Positions 53,749 to 61,720 of a stretch of 64,000 nucleotides of DNA are shown piece after piece. The translations under genes were made by a program, and so were the position numbers. The notes below the pieces were generated by a model, which was not told the origin of the DNA, made no database searches, and saw nothing but the letters and a program-made list of their open reading frames with translations. Numbering within the stretch: position 1 is the first letter of the stretch; each line of letters starts with the position of its first letter. Source of the stretch: Streptomyces peucetius (GTDB lineage: Bacteria > Actinomycetota > Actinomycetes > Streptomycetales > Streptomycetaceae); contig NZ_CP107567.1 of NCBI RefSeq assembly GCF_025854275.1, positions 7,986,612 to 8,050,611 on the forward strand, given 5' to 3'.

Positions 53749-53763
53749 GTGAGTCCAACTCAC
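53749..53763. promoter_or_regulatory. Operator dyad in the tetR/hydrolase gap
   Basis: GTGAGT (53749-53754) and ACTCAC (53758-53763) form a perfect 6-bp dyad around 3 bp. A possible -10 TATCTT (53803-53808) for the hydrolase lies 8 nt before its ATG, suggesting a nearly leaderless mRNA. Confidence 0.5.
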
Positions 53764-53816
53764 ACTGCCGGGAAAACAGGTGCACACCCAGTGCCGAACC
53801 ATTATCTTGAACACTC

Positions 53817-54749
53817 ATGCAGGAAAATGAGTTCAACAACGACTACCTGACGGGCCGCGAGCGGATCGTCCGTGCCGGGGACCTTGAGTTGTGGGCAGAG
53901 GATTTCGGCAACCCCGAGCACCCGACGGTGCTGTTGGTGATGGGCGCGCAGGCACAGGGCATTCAGTGGAACGACGGCATCGTCCGTCGCCTTGTCGACG
54001 GGGACCGCCGGGTCATCCGCTACGACCACCGCGACACCGGACGCTCATCCACCGTCGACTTCGCCGCCCATCCCTACACCGTCGCCGACATGGCCTCCGA
54101 CGCGCTCACCGTCCTGGACGTGTGCGGGGCTCAACGAGCCCACCTCGTGGGCGCGTCCCTCGGCGGCGTCATCGCCCAGCGGCTGGCCGTCACACACCCG
54201 CACCGGGTGCTGACCCTGACGAGCCTGTCGTCCCAGCCTCTCGGCACGGACATGGCGGCCGCAGTGCAGCGTGTCCTGGAGGGGGCACCTCCCCATCCCA
54301 GCGAGCTTCCTCCGCCCAAGCCGGAGTTGCTCGCCGCGCTCGCCTCATCGTTCCCCAAGCCGGGGGCGTTTCTGGACGAATACCTCGCGGCCCGGCTGCC
54401 GCTGTGGCGTGTACTGCACGGCCCGGTGCTGCCGTTCCACGAGGGTGAGTACCGCGCGATGGAGCAGCAGGTGTACGAGAGGGCGCGCGATCTGCAGGCG
54501 GCGCTCAACCACATGTTCGCCGGGGCCTCCGACACGAGCGCCACGGCGGACCTGGCCGCCGTCACCACACCGACACTGGTACTGCACGGCACGGAGGACC
54601 CGATGTTCCCGCCCGCGCACGCCGAAGCCACCGCCGCCGCAATCCCCGGCGCCTGCCTGGTCATGATCGAGGGCATGGGCCACACTCTGCCCACGACACT
54701 GAACGACCGCCTGGCCGACGAAATCCTGCACCACACGGGCCGCGCATAG
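53817..54749 (+). CDS. Alpha/beta hydrolase resembling aclacinomycin methylesterase RdmC
   Basis: A 310-residue protein; ATG 53817. It follows RdmC closely at the N-terminus (RIVRAGDLELWAEDFGNPEHPTVLLVMG, RRVIRYDHRDTGRSSTVDFAAHPY). The nucleophile is Ser114 in VGASLGG, the acid is in HGTEDPMFPPAH, and the His is in IEGMGHTLP. RdmC demethylates the aclacinomycin methyl ester; no anthracycline cluster is present here, so the substrate is open. It is controlled by the divergent TetR. Confidence 0.88.
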   Translation: MQENEFNNDYLTGRERIVRAGDLELWAEDFGNPEHPTVLLVMGAQAQGIQWNDGIVRRLVDGDRRVIRYDHRDTGRSSTVDFAAHPYTVADMASDALTVLDVCGAQRAHLVGASLGGVIAQRLAVTHPHRVLTLTSLSSQPLGTDMAAAVQRVLEGAPPHPSELPPPKPELLAALASSFPKPGAFLDEYLAARLPLWRVLHGPVLPFHEGEYRAMEQQVYERARDLQAALNHMFAGASDTSATADLAAVTTPTLVLHGTEDPMFPPAHAEATAAAIPGACLVMIEGMGHTLPTTLNDRLADEILHHTGRA

Positions 54750-54847
54750 AAAGCTCTGACTGGCTGTTCTCCTTCCGCTCGCGTGGTCGGTGGGGTTCGA
54801 ACAGGGGCCTGGTACGGGTGAGTCTGCCGGTGCGGACGCATGGAAGA

Positions 54848-54900
54848 AGGGCCTCTTGGTAGCTCGCGGATGTCGAGTCCAGCGAGAACCAAGAGGCCCT
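54848..54900. terminator. Long hairpin after the RdmC-like gene
   Basis: AGGGCCTCTTGGT (54848-54860) pairs perfectly with ACCAAGAGGCCCT (54888-54900), and CTCGC (54863-54867) with GCGAG (54882-54886) inside. It lies ~100 nt after the hydrolase stop and could be its terminator. It also borders the IS5-type element, so it may instead be an IS end. Confidence 0.5.
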
Positions 54901-55006
54901 GTTGTCGAAATGTCGCGTGGTCACGGTTGCCGGGTCCAGTCCGTCCACTCCTGGGTGTGACTGCCTCGCCCACAGGTTCGGGAACGCAGCCGACCAGCCG
55001 GAGCGC

Positions 55007-55134
55007 CGGACCCGGTACGGCTCGGACATGAGCGATGCCGAGTGGGCCGTGGTGCGTGACTTGCTACCGGTTCCGGGATGGCTGGCCGGCCGGGGCGGGC
55101 GGCCGGAAGGCTACTGCCACCGGCAGATGATCGA
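55007..55134 (+). pseudogene. IS5-family transposase, N-terminal part
   Basis: RTRYGSDMSDAEWAVVRDLLPVPGWLAGRGGRPEGYCHRQMID is the start of an IS5-type (ISL2/IS1031-like) transposase. It is cut at 55134 by an IS4-type element; the protein resumes at 56878. Confidence 0.85.
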
Positions 55135-56877
55135 CCAATGCCACGAAGTTAAGGCTCAGTTGACGTTGTCAAGCGCGAGTGCTCACGAGACGGGCCTCTG
55201 CTATCCAGGGGATCGACCAAGATCATCCTGAGAGAGCAGAGGCCCGGTGGCTCAGTCTGTCACGTACGGAATCGATGACGTGTTCGCACCTGGGCATGTC
55301 GGTGAATTGACGCAGGTCATCCCGACCGAGCTGGTGGATGCGGTGTTGGACGAGACCGGGACTCGTGAGCGACGGCTGCGCAGTCTCCCCTCACGGGTCG
55401 GGGTGTACTTCGTGCTTGCGCTCGGGTTGTTCGAGCACCTCGGCGCCGGGCTGGTGTGGGGCAAGCTCGTGGCCGGACTGACCACTGCGGTGCCGCAGAC
55501 GTCGGAGAAGGCCCTTCGCGATCTGCGCCGGCGGGTCGGGGTGGCCCCGCTCAAGCGGCTGTTCGAGGTGCTGGCAGGCCCGTTGGCCCAGCCGTCCACA
55601 CCCGGAGTGCGCCACCGCCTCTGGCGGACGGTCGCCTTCGACGGCTGTGGGAGCCTGAACGTCCCTGACCACGAGCGCAACCGGTCCTGGCTCGGCCGTA
55701 CGGAACGCCGCCACGGCCCTTCCGGTTACCCCCGGCTGATGCTGATGACCTTGTGCGAAACCGGCACCCGCGGCCTGATCGACGCCGTCTTCGGACCCGC
55801 CTCGAAGGGCGAAACCGACTACGCCCACGACCTGGTCAACCGCTTGACCTCGGACATGCTCCTGCTGGCGGACCGCGCATTCGACAGCAACAGACTGCTC
55901 GCAGACATCGCGGCTCAGGGGGCACAGTTCCTGATCCGTGCCACCAGCACCCGGCGCCCGCCGGTGCTGGCGCTGCTGCCCGACGGCTCGTACCTCACCC
56001 GGATCGGCGGCGTTCGGCTGCGGGTGATCGAGGCCGAGGTCCGCTCCCGTACCGCCGACGGCGACTTCGGCGGAACATACCGCCTGCTCACCACGCTGAG
56101 CGACCACCGCACCGACCCGGCAGACCGCCTGGTCGGTCTCTACCACGAGCGCTGGGAGATCGAGACCGCCTACCCGGCACTGCGTCACACCCTGCTCAAG
56201 GGCCGCGTTCTACGGTCGAAGGACCCGGTGGGCCTCATCCAGGAGATGTGGGGACTCCTGACCATCTACCAGGCCCTGCGGTCGATGATGGTGACCGCGG
56301 TGGAGACAGTGCCCCTCTGCGATCCCGACCGGGCCGGCTTCACCGTCGCCCTGGAGGCCGCGCGCGACACGGTCGTCAGCGCCGCTGGGACGACCACAGC
56401 CGCAGCTCCGAGCGGACACTCCGACCTGGTCAGACATATCGGCACCCGTGTCCTGCGGGCGTTGCTGCCCCAGCGCCGGATGCGGCTGTCCGCCCGCATC
56501 GTCAAGTGCGGAACGTCCCGCTATGCCATCTGGAACCGCGACGAGCGACCTCGAGACAGCACGCCGATCACAGCCGTCGTGATCACCGTGCATCCACCGG
56601 CTCTCCCCACCGCGCATGCCCCGGACCGGGCCACCACCGGCCGCTGGGGGCAGGTCTGCAGGATCCTGGCGGAGAACTCCAACCAGGCCATGCACGCCCG
56701 CGACATCGCAGGAAACCTCGGCCTCACCATCACCGGACGCGTGCTCAGCGGCTTCAACGCACAGCTCTGCTACTGGGCACGCAACGGCCGACTCATCCGC
56801 ACGGCACCGAGTACGTACAAGACCCCTCTTCCGGAGGTGTTGACAACATCAACTGAGCCTTGACTTCGCGGCATTGG
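55135..56877 (+). mobile_element. Intact IS4-family element with terminal repeats and 8-bp target duplication
   Basis: ATGATCGA occurs at 55127-55134 and again at 56878-56885, flanking the 1743-bp element. The left end CCAATGCCACGAAG... matches the reverse complement of the right end CCAATGCCGCGAAG... over ~38 nt with few mismatches. One full-length transposase gene lies inside. It splits the IS5-type transposase in its MID-AIRYLVD codons, so removing the IS and one target copy restores the frame. Confidence 0.92.
55247..56863 (+). CDS. IS4-family transposase
   Basis: A 538-residue intact DDE transposase; GTG 55247. The N-terminal DUF4372-like region (ELTQVIPTELVDAVLDETG...RVGVYFVLALGLF) precedes the DDE core: Asp in RTVAFDGCGSLNVPD, Asp in DMLLLADRAFDS, and Glu in LYHERWEIETAYPALRHTLLKGRVLRSK, which is the IS4 Y-(2)-R-(3)-E-(6)-K signature. 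No frameshift is seen, so the element may be active. Confidence 0.92.
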   Translation: MAQSVTYGIDDVFAPGHVGELTQVIPTELVDAVLDETGTRERRLRSLPSRVGVYFVLALGLFEHLGAGLVWGKLVAGLTTAVPQTSEKALRDLRRRVGVAPLKRLFEVLAGPLAQPSTPGVRHRLWRTVAFDGCGSLNVPDHERNRSWLGRTERRHGPSGYPRLMLMTLCETGTRGLIDAVFGPASKGETDYAHDLVNRLTSDMLLLADRAFDSNRLLADIAAQGAQFLIRATSTRRPPVLALLPDGSYLTRIGGVRLRVIEAEVRSRTADGDFGGTYRLLTTLSDHRTDPADRLVGLYHERWEIETAYPALRHTLLKGRVLRSKDPVGLIQEMWGLLTIYQALRSMMVTAVETVPLCDPDRAGFTVALEAARDTVVSAAGTTTAAAPSGHSDLVRHIGTRVLRALLPQRRMRLSARIVKCGTSRYAIWNRDERPRDSTPITAVVITVHPPALPTAHAPDRATTGRWGQVCRILAENSNQAMHARDIAGNLGLTITGRVLSGFNAQLCYWARNGRLIRTAPSTYKTPLPEVLTTSTEP

Positions 56878-57585
56878 ATGATCGACGCGATCCGCTACCT
56901 CGTCGACAACGGCATCAAGTGGCGGGAGATGCTCTGTGACTTCCCGCCCTGGCCACGGGTCTACGCCTTCTTCGCCCGATGGCGGGATGGGGGGCTGGTC
57001 GCCGAACTGCACGACCGGCTACGTGGTGCCGTCCGCGATGCCGAAGGTCGTGACCAGGATCCGAGTGCGGCGGTCGTGGACTCGCAGTCGGTGAAGGCGG
57101 ACGCCACCGTCGCCCTGATCTCGCGGGGCTTCGACGCCGGGAAGAAGATCAACGGACGCAAGCGGCACGTGCTCACCGACACTCTCGGTCTGCTGCTGGC
57201 CGTGCTGGTCACGCCGGCGTCGACCACCGACCGGGACGCCGCCCGCATCCTGCTGCCGGCAGCCAAGGACCGCTTCGAGCGGCTGGCACGGGTCTGGGCC
57301 GACGGCGGATACACCGGCCACCTCATCGACTGGAGTGCAACGCAGCTCGGAGTTGTCCTCGATGTCGTCCGCCGCAGCGACGACACCCGTGGCTTCCGGG
57401 TGCTGCCCCGCCGCTGGGTCGTGGAACGGTCTTTCGCCTGGTGCCTACGCAGCCGGCGCCTGGTCCGGGACTACGAACGGCGCACCGACACGAGCGAAGC
57501 CGTCATTCTGTGGTCGATGGCCATGCTCATGAGCCGCCGCCTGGCCGCCCGGCACCAGGTTCCTGCTCCGACAGCGGCAGCGTGA
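56878..57585 (+). pseudogene. IS5-family transposase, C-terminal part
   Basis: It continues the piece at 55007-55134: MIDAIRYLVDNGIKWREMLCDFPPWPRVYAFFARW, VVDSQSVKADATV, GKKINGRKRHVLTDTLGLLL (DDE Asp), VWADGGYTGHL and VVERSFAWCLRSRRLVRDYERRTDTSEAVILWSM (DDE Glu). This half is intact and ends at 57585. The transposase is dead only because of the IS4-type insertion. Confidence 0.9.
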
Positions 57586-58039
57586 ACCTGCCTGGCTTCT
57601 TCTCTACCAGCCAGCCTCGCTCCACCAGCCGCTTCCGTGCCCTGGCCCCTTCAGCGCGGGAGGCGGACGCACTGTCCCAGCCCAGTACCACCGCTGCCCG
57701 CCGGGCACCGAGCCCGTCGCCTCCCGCATCGGCCGCGGCGGCCATCAACGCCTGGTAGTCCGGCGACAGCTCCTGCACGTCGGTCGCGTGTCGGCGGTGA
57801 GGCACCGCCCGGCGCGGTCCGACCGGCTTCCTCCGCGACACCTCGCCGGTCACGTGGACGGGTGCCTCCTCCTCGGTCAGCGCCTCCAAGTACTGCTCGA
57901 GGCCGATCACCCGGCGCCCGTGCACCTCTTCCGCGTCCGCCAGAGCGGCACGCACGCGTTCCAACTCATCCTCGAGTTGCTTCACCTGCACAGCTGCGGC
58001 CTTCTGCCGCGCTTCCAGAACCGCCCGCATCGACGGCAT
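57527..58039 (-). CDS. Coiled-coil protein with winged-helix-like C-terminus, unknown function
   Basis: About 170 residues from ATG 58039 (ATG 58030 possible). An N-terminal coiled coil (ARQKAAAVQVKQLEDELERVRAALADAEEVHGRR) is followed by a basic linker and a compact C-terminal domain (ELSPDYQALMAAAADAGGDGLGARRAAVVLGWD...RARKRLVERGWLVEKKPGRFT) that looks like a small DNA-binding wing fold. The last ~19 codons overlap the end of the IS5-type transposase, so its C-terminus may have been altered by that insertion. No named family recognised. Confidence 0.6.
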   Translation of the reverse strand: MPSMRAVLEARQKAAAVQVKQLEDELERVRAALADAEEVHGRRVIGLEQYLEALTEEEAPVHVTGEVSRRKPVGPRRAVPHRRHATDVQELSPDYQALMAAAADAGGDGLGARRAAVVLGWDSASASRAEGARARKRLVERGWLVEKKPGRFTLPLSEQEPGAGRPGGGS

Positions 58040-58151
58040 TCGCCACCCCCACGACCTCTCGCCCGGCAACAAGCCGAGGCTCCCGCAGCAGCAGCTACTT
58101 CATGCCTGACCAGCGAAGACATCACACGAGGTTCGGAAAGAGAACGGCCTC

Positions 58152-59741
58152 TAAGCTTGATCATTAACCTCGCTGCTGTTTCAGGCGGACGTGTTCGGTG
58201 AGGGTTTCGATTCGTTTCACGGTCTTCCCAGGCTCGTGACGTGGGGCTGGCCTGCGGTTCTTCGAGCCGGGTGGGCGTCCGGGGCCGGGCTTGGAGGGTC
58301 TGGGCACATCGGCGGGACGGGCGGTCTTCACGCGGAGGTGGCGGAACCCCCGGCGCACCCGGGCAGGGGTGAGCCGACGAGGCTGAGTCGGCCGCTCCCA
58401 GGGCCGACGAAGATCCTCGGCGAGGGGCCGGGCAAGGCGGAGTTGAGTGTGGGCGGCGATGATCAACCACGTCCACAGGTCGGCCGAGTGCGGATCGCGG
58501 ACCTTGGGGACGGTCCAGCCCAGAGTCTGCTTGAACAGCCGGAAGGTATGTTCAAGATCGAATCTGCGCAGGAACGCCTGCCAGCGCAGATCGACGTCTT
58601 CGCCGGTCAACCCGGTGCGCGAGGACCACAGCCACACCGGCTTCGGATCGCGGTCACCGGGCAGGTGGTGGACCTTCAGCCGGATCAACGTGCCGTGGAT
58701 CAAAGGGAGTTCACCGCAGTGGTCGAGCCAGGGGCCACGGGCCTGCAATCGGGGGTGTATCCGGTCCCAGGCGAGGGCTTCGGCCGTGCCGTAGCGGGTG
58801 GTGTCGCACGTCGTGGCCTGGTCAGGGGTGTGCCAGGACTCCGGCTTGGAGAAGGTGAGGACGCCGCCGTGCTTGCGGGGCTGTCCGCCGCGCGGGGTGG
58901 AGCGACGCGGTCCGGCATCCCGGAGCATGACCCGGTCCGAGCGGAGCCGGCCTACCAGCTCAACAGGCAGGTCGGCCAGGACATAGGCGAGGCGGGTGAC
59001 GTCGTAGCCGGTGTCCAGGACGACGAGGATGTCCGCGTCGCCCGGCCGCCACTGCCCGGCGTGCACCAGCCGGGCGACCACCTCCCGCAGCTGGGCGGCG
59101 GTCACCGCGGTGGCGTCGTCGGTCGGCCCCAGCCGGATCGCGTCCAGCACGGCCGTCCAGGACGTGCGCCCGGTCTCCAACGCGGCAACGAAGGAGTAAG
59201 GCCAGCCGGGGATGAACTGATCTGTGCTGCGGCCTCGCCCGTAGACGTGGCAGAACAGCAGGCCAGGGCTGGTGGGGGCGTCGGGCCGCAGCCAGTTGCT
59301 CACGTCGACGGCGAGGACGATCCGCCCGTCGGCCGCACGCGGCAGTGGCGTGGAGGCAAGCAGCCTGCGCAAACGGCGCGGCTCCAGCCAGCCGTGGTTG
59401 ACCGCGTTGTACATCGCTCCGTGCCCTCGCCGGTGCTCGGCCGTGAGCGTCAACTCGACCAGCGACGTCACTGGGCCGTCCGAGCACAGCACCGCGTCGG
59501 TGAGCTCGAAGAGCGCATCCGCCCGGGTGTAGAGGCAGTCGTAGAACTGGACACGAAAGTGGGACAGGACACCCAACGCAGCATCAGCGGACTGTTCAAG
59601 GGCGAGACTCTTCACCAGCGGCCGTTTCTTCACGCGACGTTGCTCAACACCTCGAAGCGTGAAGAACGGCCGCCCTGCTGTCCCGGGAATGAACCAAGAT
59701 CAGCTGGTCAGGTGAACGGCTGAGGTTAAACGCCAAGCTAA
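58152..59741 (-). mobile_element. Insertion sequence with NF041680-type transposase
   Basis: Imperfect terminal repeats: TAAGCTTGATCATTAACCTC at 58152-58171 and, reversed, TTAGCTTGGCGTTTAACCTC at 59741-59722 (15 of 20 match). One transposase gene fills the element. The right end cuts an alpha/beta hydrolase gene. No target duplication is evident, and the missing part of that hydrolase is not on the left side, so a deletion or rearrangement followed. Confidence 0.7.
58164..59633 (-). CDS. DDE transposase, IS701-like/NF041680 family
   Basis: A 489-residue protein. Putative DDE residues: Asp in RIVLAVDVSNWLRPD, Asp in ADILVVLDTGYDVTRLAY, and Glu in RRFDLEHTFRLFKQTLGWTVPKVR. The C-terminal tail is Pro/Arg-rich. 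The ATG at 59633 begins MKKRPLVKSLALEQSAD. No disruption is seen. Confidence 0.85.
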   Translation of the reverse strand: MKKRPLVKSLALEQSADAALGVLSHFRVQFYDCLYTRADALFELTDAVLCSDGPVTSLVELTLTAEHRRGHGAMYNAVNHGWLEPRRLRRLLASTPLPRAADGRIVLAVDVSNWLRPDAPTSPGLLFCHVYGRGRSTDQFIPGWPYSFVAALETGRTSWTAVLDAIRLGPTDDATAVTAAQLREVVARLVHAGQWRPGDADILVVLDTGYDVTRLAYVLADLPVELVGRLRSDRVMLRDAGPRRSTPRGGQPRKHGGVLTFSKPESWHTPDQATTCDTTRYGTAEALAWDRIHPRLQARGPWLDHCGELPLIHGTLIRLKVHHLPGDRDPKPVWLWSSRTGLTGEDVDLRWQAFLRRFDLEHTFRLFKQTLGWTVPKVRDPHSADLWTWLIIAAHTQLRLARPLAEDLRRPWERPTQPRRLTPARVRRGFRHLRVKTARPADVPRPSKPGPGRPPGSKNRRPAPRHEPGKTVKRIETLTEHVRLKQQRG

Positions 59742-59979
59742 GGGGCCACCCGTCGGCCGCGCTGGACGCACCCAGCCCGGGACGGTCGATGGTGATCTGG
59801 CGGATGCCGAGCCTTGTGATCGCGTCGATGGGGAGTCCGAGCCATCGGCTCGTCGCTGATCCGGAGCACAGCAGGACAGGCGTGCCCGAGGGCGGCCCCC
59901 ACTCCGCCCAGCCGAGCCGGCGGCCGTCCGTAAGGCGCGCCTGTCCCAGCCGCTCGGGCGGAGTCACGTTGGTGGCCAT
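59742..59979 (-). pseudogene. Alpha/beta hydrolase truncated by IS insertion
   Basis: ATG 59979. The first ~79 residues (RLGWAEWGPPSGTPVLLCSGSATSRWLGLPIDAITRLGIRQITIDRPGLGASSAADGWP) are the N-terminal strands of an alpha/beta hydrolase with the RPGLGAS motif. The sequence then runs into IS DNA at 59741 and the nucleophile, acid and His are lost. Confidence 0.85.
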
Positions 59980-60000
59980 GTGGGGGATCTGCCCTCCCTG

Positions 60001-60035
60001 CCCGGTCAGGGCGCCCGCCGGACGGCCTGACCGGG
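60001..60035 (-). terminator. Hairpin downstream of the third TetR gene
   Basis: CCCGGTCAGG (60001-60010) pairs perfectly with CCTGACCGGG (60026-60035) across 15 nt, between the stop of the TetR gene at 60195 and the start of the truncated hydrolase. Confidence 0.5.
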
Positions 60036-60106
60036 GGTGGGCCGGGTGAAGTCTTTGGCCTGGCGCACGCGCTGGTGTGCCGGCGGTGGGAGCATGCGCT
60101 GCACTG

Positions 60107-60130
60107 GGAGCAGGAGCAGGAGCAGGAGCA
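60107..60130. repeat. (GGAGCA)4 microsatellite
   Basis: Four exact copies of GGAGCA in non-coding DNA downstream of the TetR gene. Prone to slippage; no function inferred. Confidence 0.8.
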
Positions 60131-60194
60131 GGCCTGACGGCGCCGGCCGTCCCGCACCGTCACCCTCCTGCACCGCGGCGCCTACGACTCCCCG

Positions 60195-60773
60195 CTACGA
60201 GGGGAAGGCGACGTGGCGTGTGTCGAGCGTCAGCAGAAGCTGCGCCGCCTGCTTGGCTTGGCGGGCCGCTGCGGGTGTGCCTGAGATGGCGGCGGTGGTC
60301 ATGGCCCCCTCGGCCAGCAGGGCGATCTGGGTGCCGGTATCTGCTGCCACTTCCGCAGCTGTCGTGAGTTCCCGCAGGTAGGCGTGGAAGGTGTCCTTGT
60401 GGTGCCGGGCCAAGGCTGCGACCTGGGGTGATGTGCCGCCCAGCTCGCCGAAGGAGTTGATGAAGGCGCACCCGTGGAAGTCAGGCTGGGTGAACCAGTC
60501 CTCCAGCCAGTCGAAGACGGCGAGCAGCCGCTCCTGCGGAGTTTCCGCGGCTGTGTCGACATGGGTGGCAAGGTTTTGGAGCCAGCGGGTATCCCTGCGA
60601 GCCAGGTAGGCCTCGACGAGGTCGCCCTTGGAGGGGAACAGCTGATAGAGGCGCCGGAGTGTGACGCCCGAGGCGTCGCGGATCACGTCCATGCCGACGG
60701 CTTGGATGCCTCGGGCGTAGAAGAGGTCTTCGGCGGCGTCCAGGATGCGCTCGCGTGCCAGATCGGTGTCCAC
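60195..60773 (-). CDS. TetR-family regulator of the SnoaL-like gene
   Basis: A 192-residue protein. I chose GTG 60773, preceded by AAGGGG; an ATG at 60809 would place the operator inside the coding region. HTH: ERILDAAEDLFYARGIQAVGMDVIRDASGVTLRRLYQLFPSKGDLVEAYL. The C-terminal domain (HGCAFINSFGELGGTSPQV) is of the TetR_C type seen in AcrR-like regulators. It is divergent from the gene at 60876. Confidence 0.9.
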   Translation of the reverse strand: MDTDLARERILDAAEDLFYARGIQAVGMDVIRDASGVTLRRLYQLFPSKGDLVEAYLARRDTRWLQNLATHVDTAAETPQERLLAVFDWLEDWFTQPDFHGCAFINSFGELGGTSPQVAALARHHKDTFHAYLRELTTAAEVAADTGTQIALLAEGAMTTAAISGTPAAARQAKQAAQLLLTLDTRHVAFPS

Positions 60774-60791
60774 GTTTCTTGCCCCTTGCGT

Positions 60792-60844
60792 GAGAACCAT
60801 CGTTCTCATAGTATCAGGAGCACATCGCGAGAACGACCGTTCTC
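60792..60844. promoter_or_regulatory. Two identical TetR operators
   Basis: TGAGAAC-N4-GTTCTCA at 60791-60808 and GAGAAC-N4-GTTCTC at 60829-60844 are perfect dyads with the same arms, 37 bp apart, in the tetR/SnoaL-like divergent gap. One should control each gene. Confidence 0.8.
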
Positions 60845-60875
60845 ACTGTCGTAGAGCTTCCCAGAGGAGTGCGTC

Positions 60876-61346
60876 ATGTCCGAGCAGCGTCCCCCGTTCC
60901 CGCCGTTCACCCGGGAAACGGCGATCATGAAGGTCCGCCAGGCCGAAGACGGCTGGAACACCCGCGACGCCGAGAAGGTCGCCCTCGCCTACACGCCCGA
61001 CTCGCGCTGGCGCAACCGCGCGGAGTTCCTCACCGGCCGCGACGAGATCGTGAAGTTCCTGACCCGCAAGTGGAACCGGGAACTGGACTACCGCCTCATC
61101 AAGGAGCTGTGGGCGTTCGACGGGAACCGCATCGCGGTGCGGTTCGCCTACGAGTACCGCGACGACGCCGGCCAGTGGTTCCGCGCCTACGGCAACGAGA
61201 ACTGGGAGTTCGACGACAACGGCCTCATGCGCGTGCGCCACGCGAGCATCAACGACCTGACTATCGCCGAGGAGGAGCGCAAGTATCACTGGCCGCTGGG
61301 CCGCCGACCCGACGATCACCCGGGTCTGTCCGACCTCGGGCTGTAG
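60876..61346 (+). CDS. DUF1348/SnoaL-like nuclear transport factor 2-fold protein
   Basis: A 156-residue protein; ATG 60876 is 7 nt after AGAGGAG. The cone-shaped NTF2 fold pattern is clear: [66 protein letters not shown], then [20 protein letters not shown] and the DUF1348 ending [20 protein letters not shown]. The biochemical role of this family is unknown. It is repressed, I infer, by the divergent TetR through the GAGAAC dyads. Confidence 0.9.
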   Translation: MSEQRPPFPPFTRETAIMKVRQAEDGWNTRDAEKVALAYTPDSRWRNRAEFLTGRDEIVKFLTRKWNRELDYRLIKELWAFDGNRIAVRFAYEYRDDAGQWFRAYGNENWEFDDNGLMRVRHASINDLTIAEEERKYHWPLGRRPDDHPGLSDLGL

Positions 61347-61720
61347 ACCGCACCCGGCGGCCGGCCGGTGGCGCGACCGCATCCCGGCAGGGGAGGCCCC
61401 GTGCCCGGCGCTCTCTCACCCAGCACGAGCGGACAACCGCGCAGGAGTGGCCGGCATCCCGCTGCGCCTGCGAGCCACCGCCGGCGCCCTGGGGCAATCA
61501 GGACCCGGGGCGGGGGCTTCCCCCTGGTGTGCGGACACCCAACCGGGCGGTCCCGCTCATCACCGCGCGCATCCGCTTCGCCCGCACTCTGCCCCCCAGG
61601 AAGCCCGAAGTCGAGGCGCGTTCCCGCAGGCAGCCGGGCGCGGACACGGCCGGGCCGGGGCCCGTCATCGCCCCGGCCCGGCGCAACAGTTCCACTCACA
61701 CCAATCCTTTAAGAGGGTCT
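61347..61720. other. Gap before the ISL3 element
   Basis: No gene, repeat or clear hairpin identified in ~370 bp. Confidence 0.4.
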
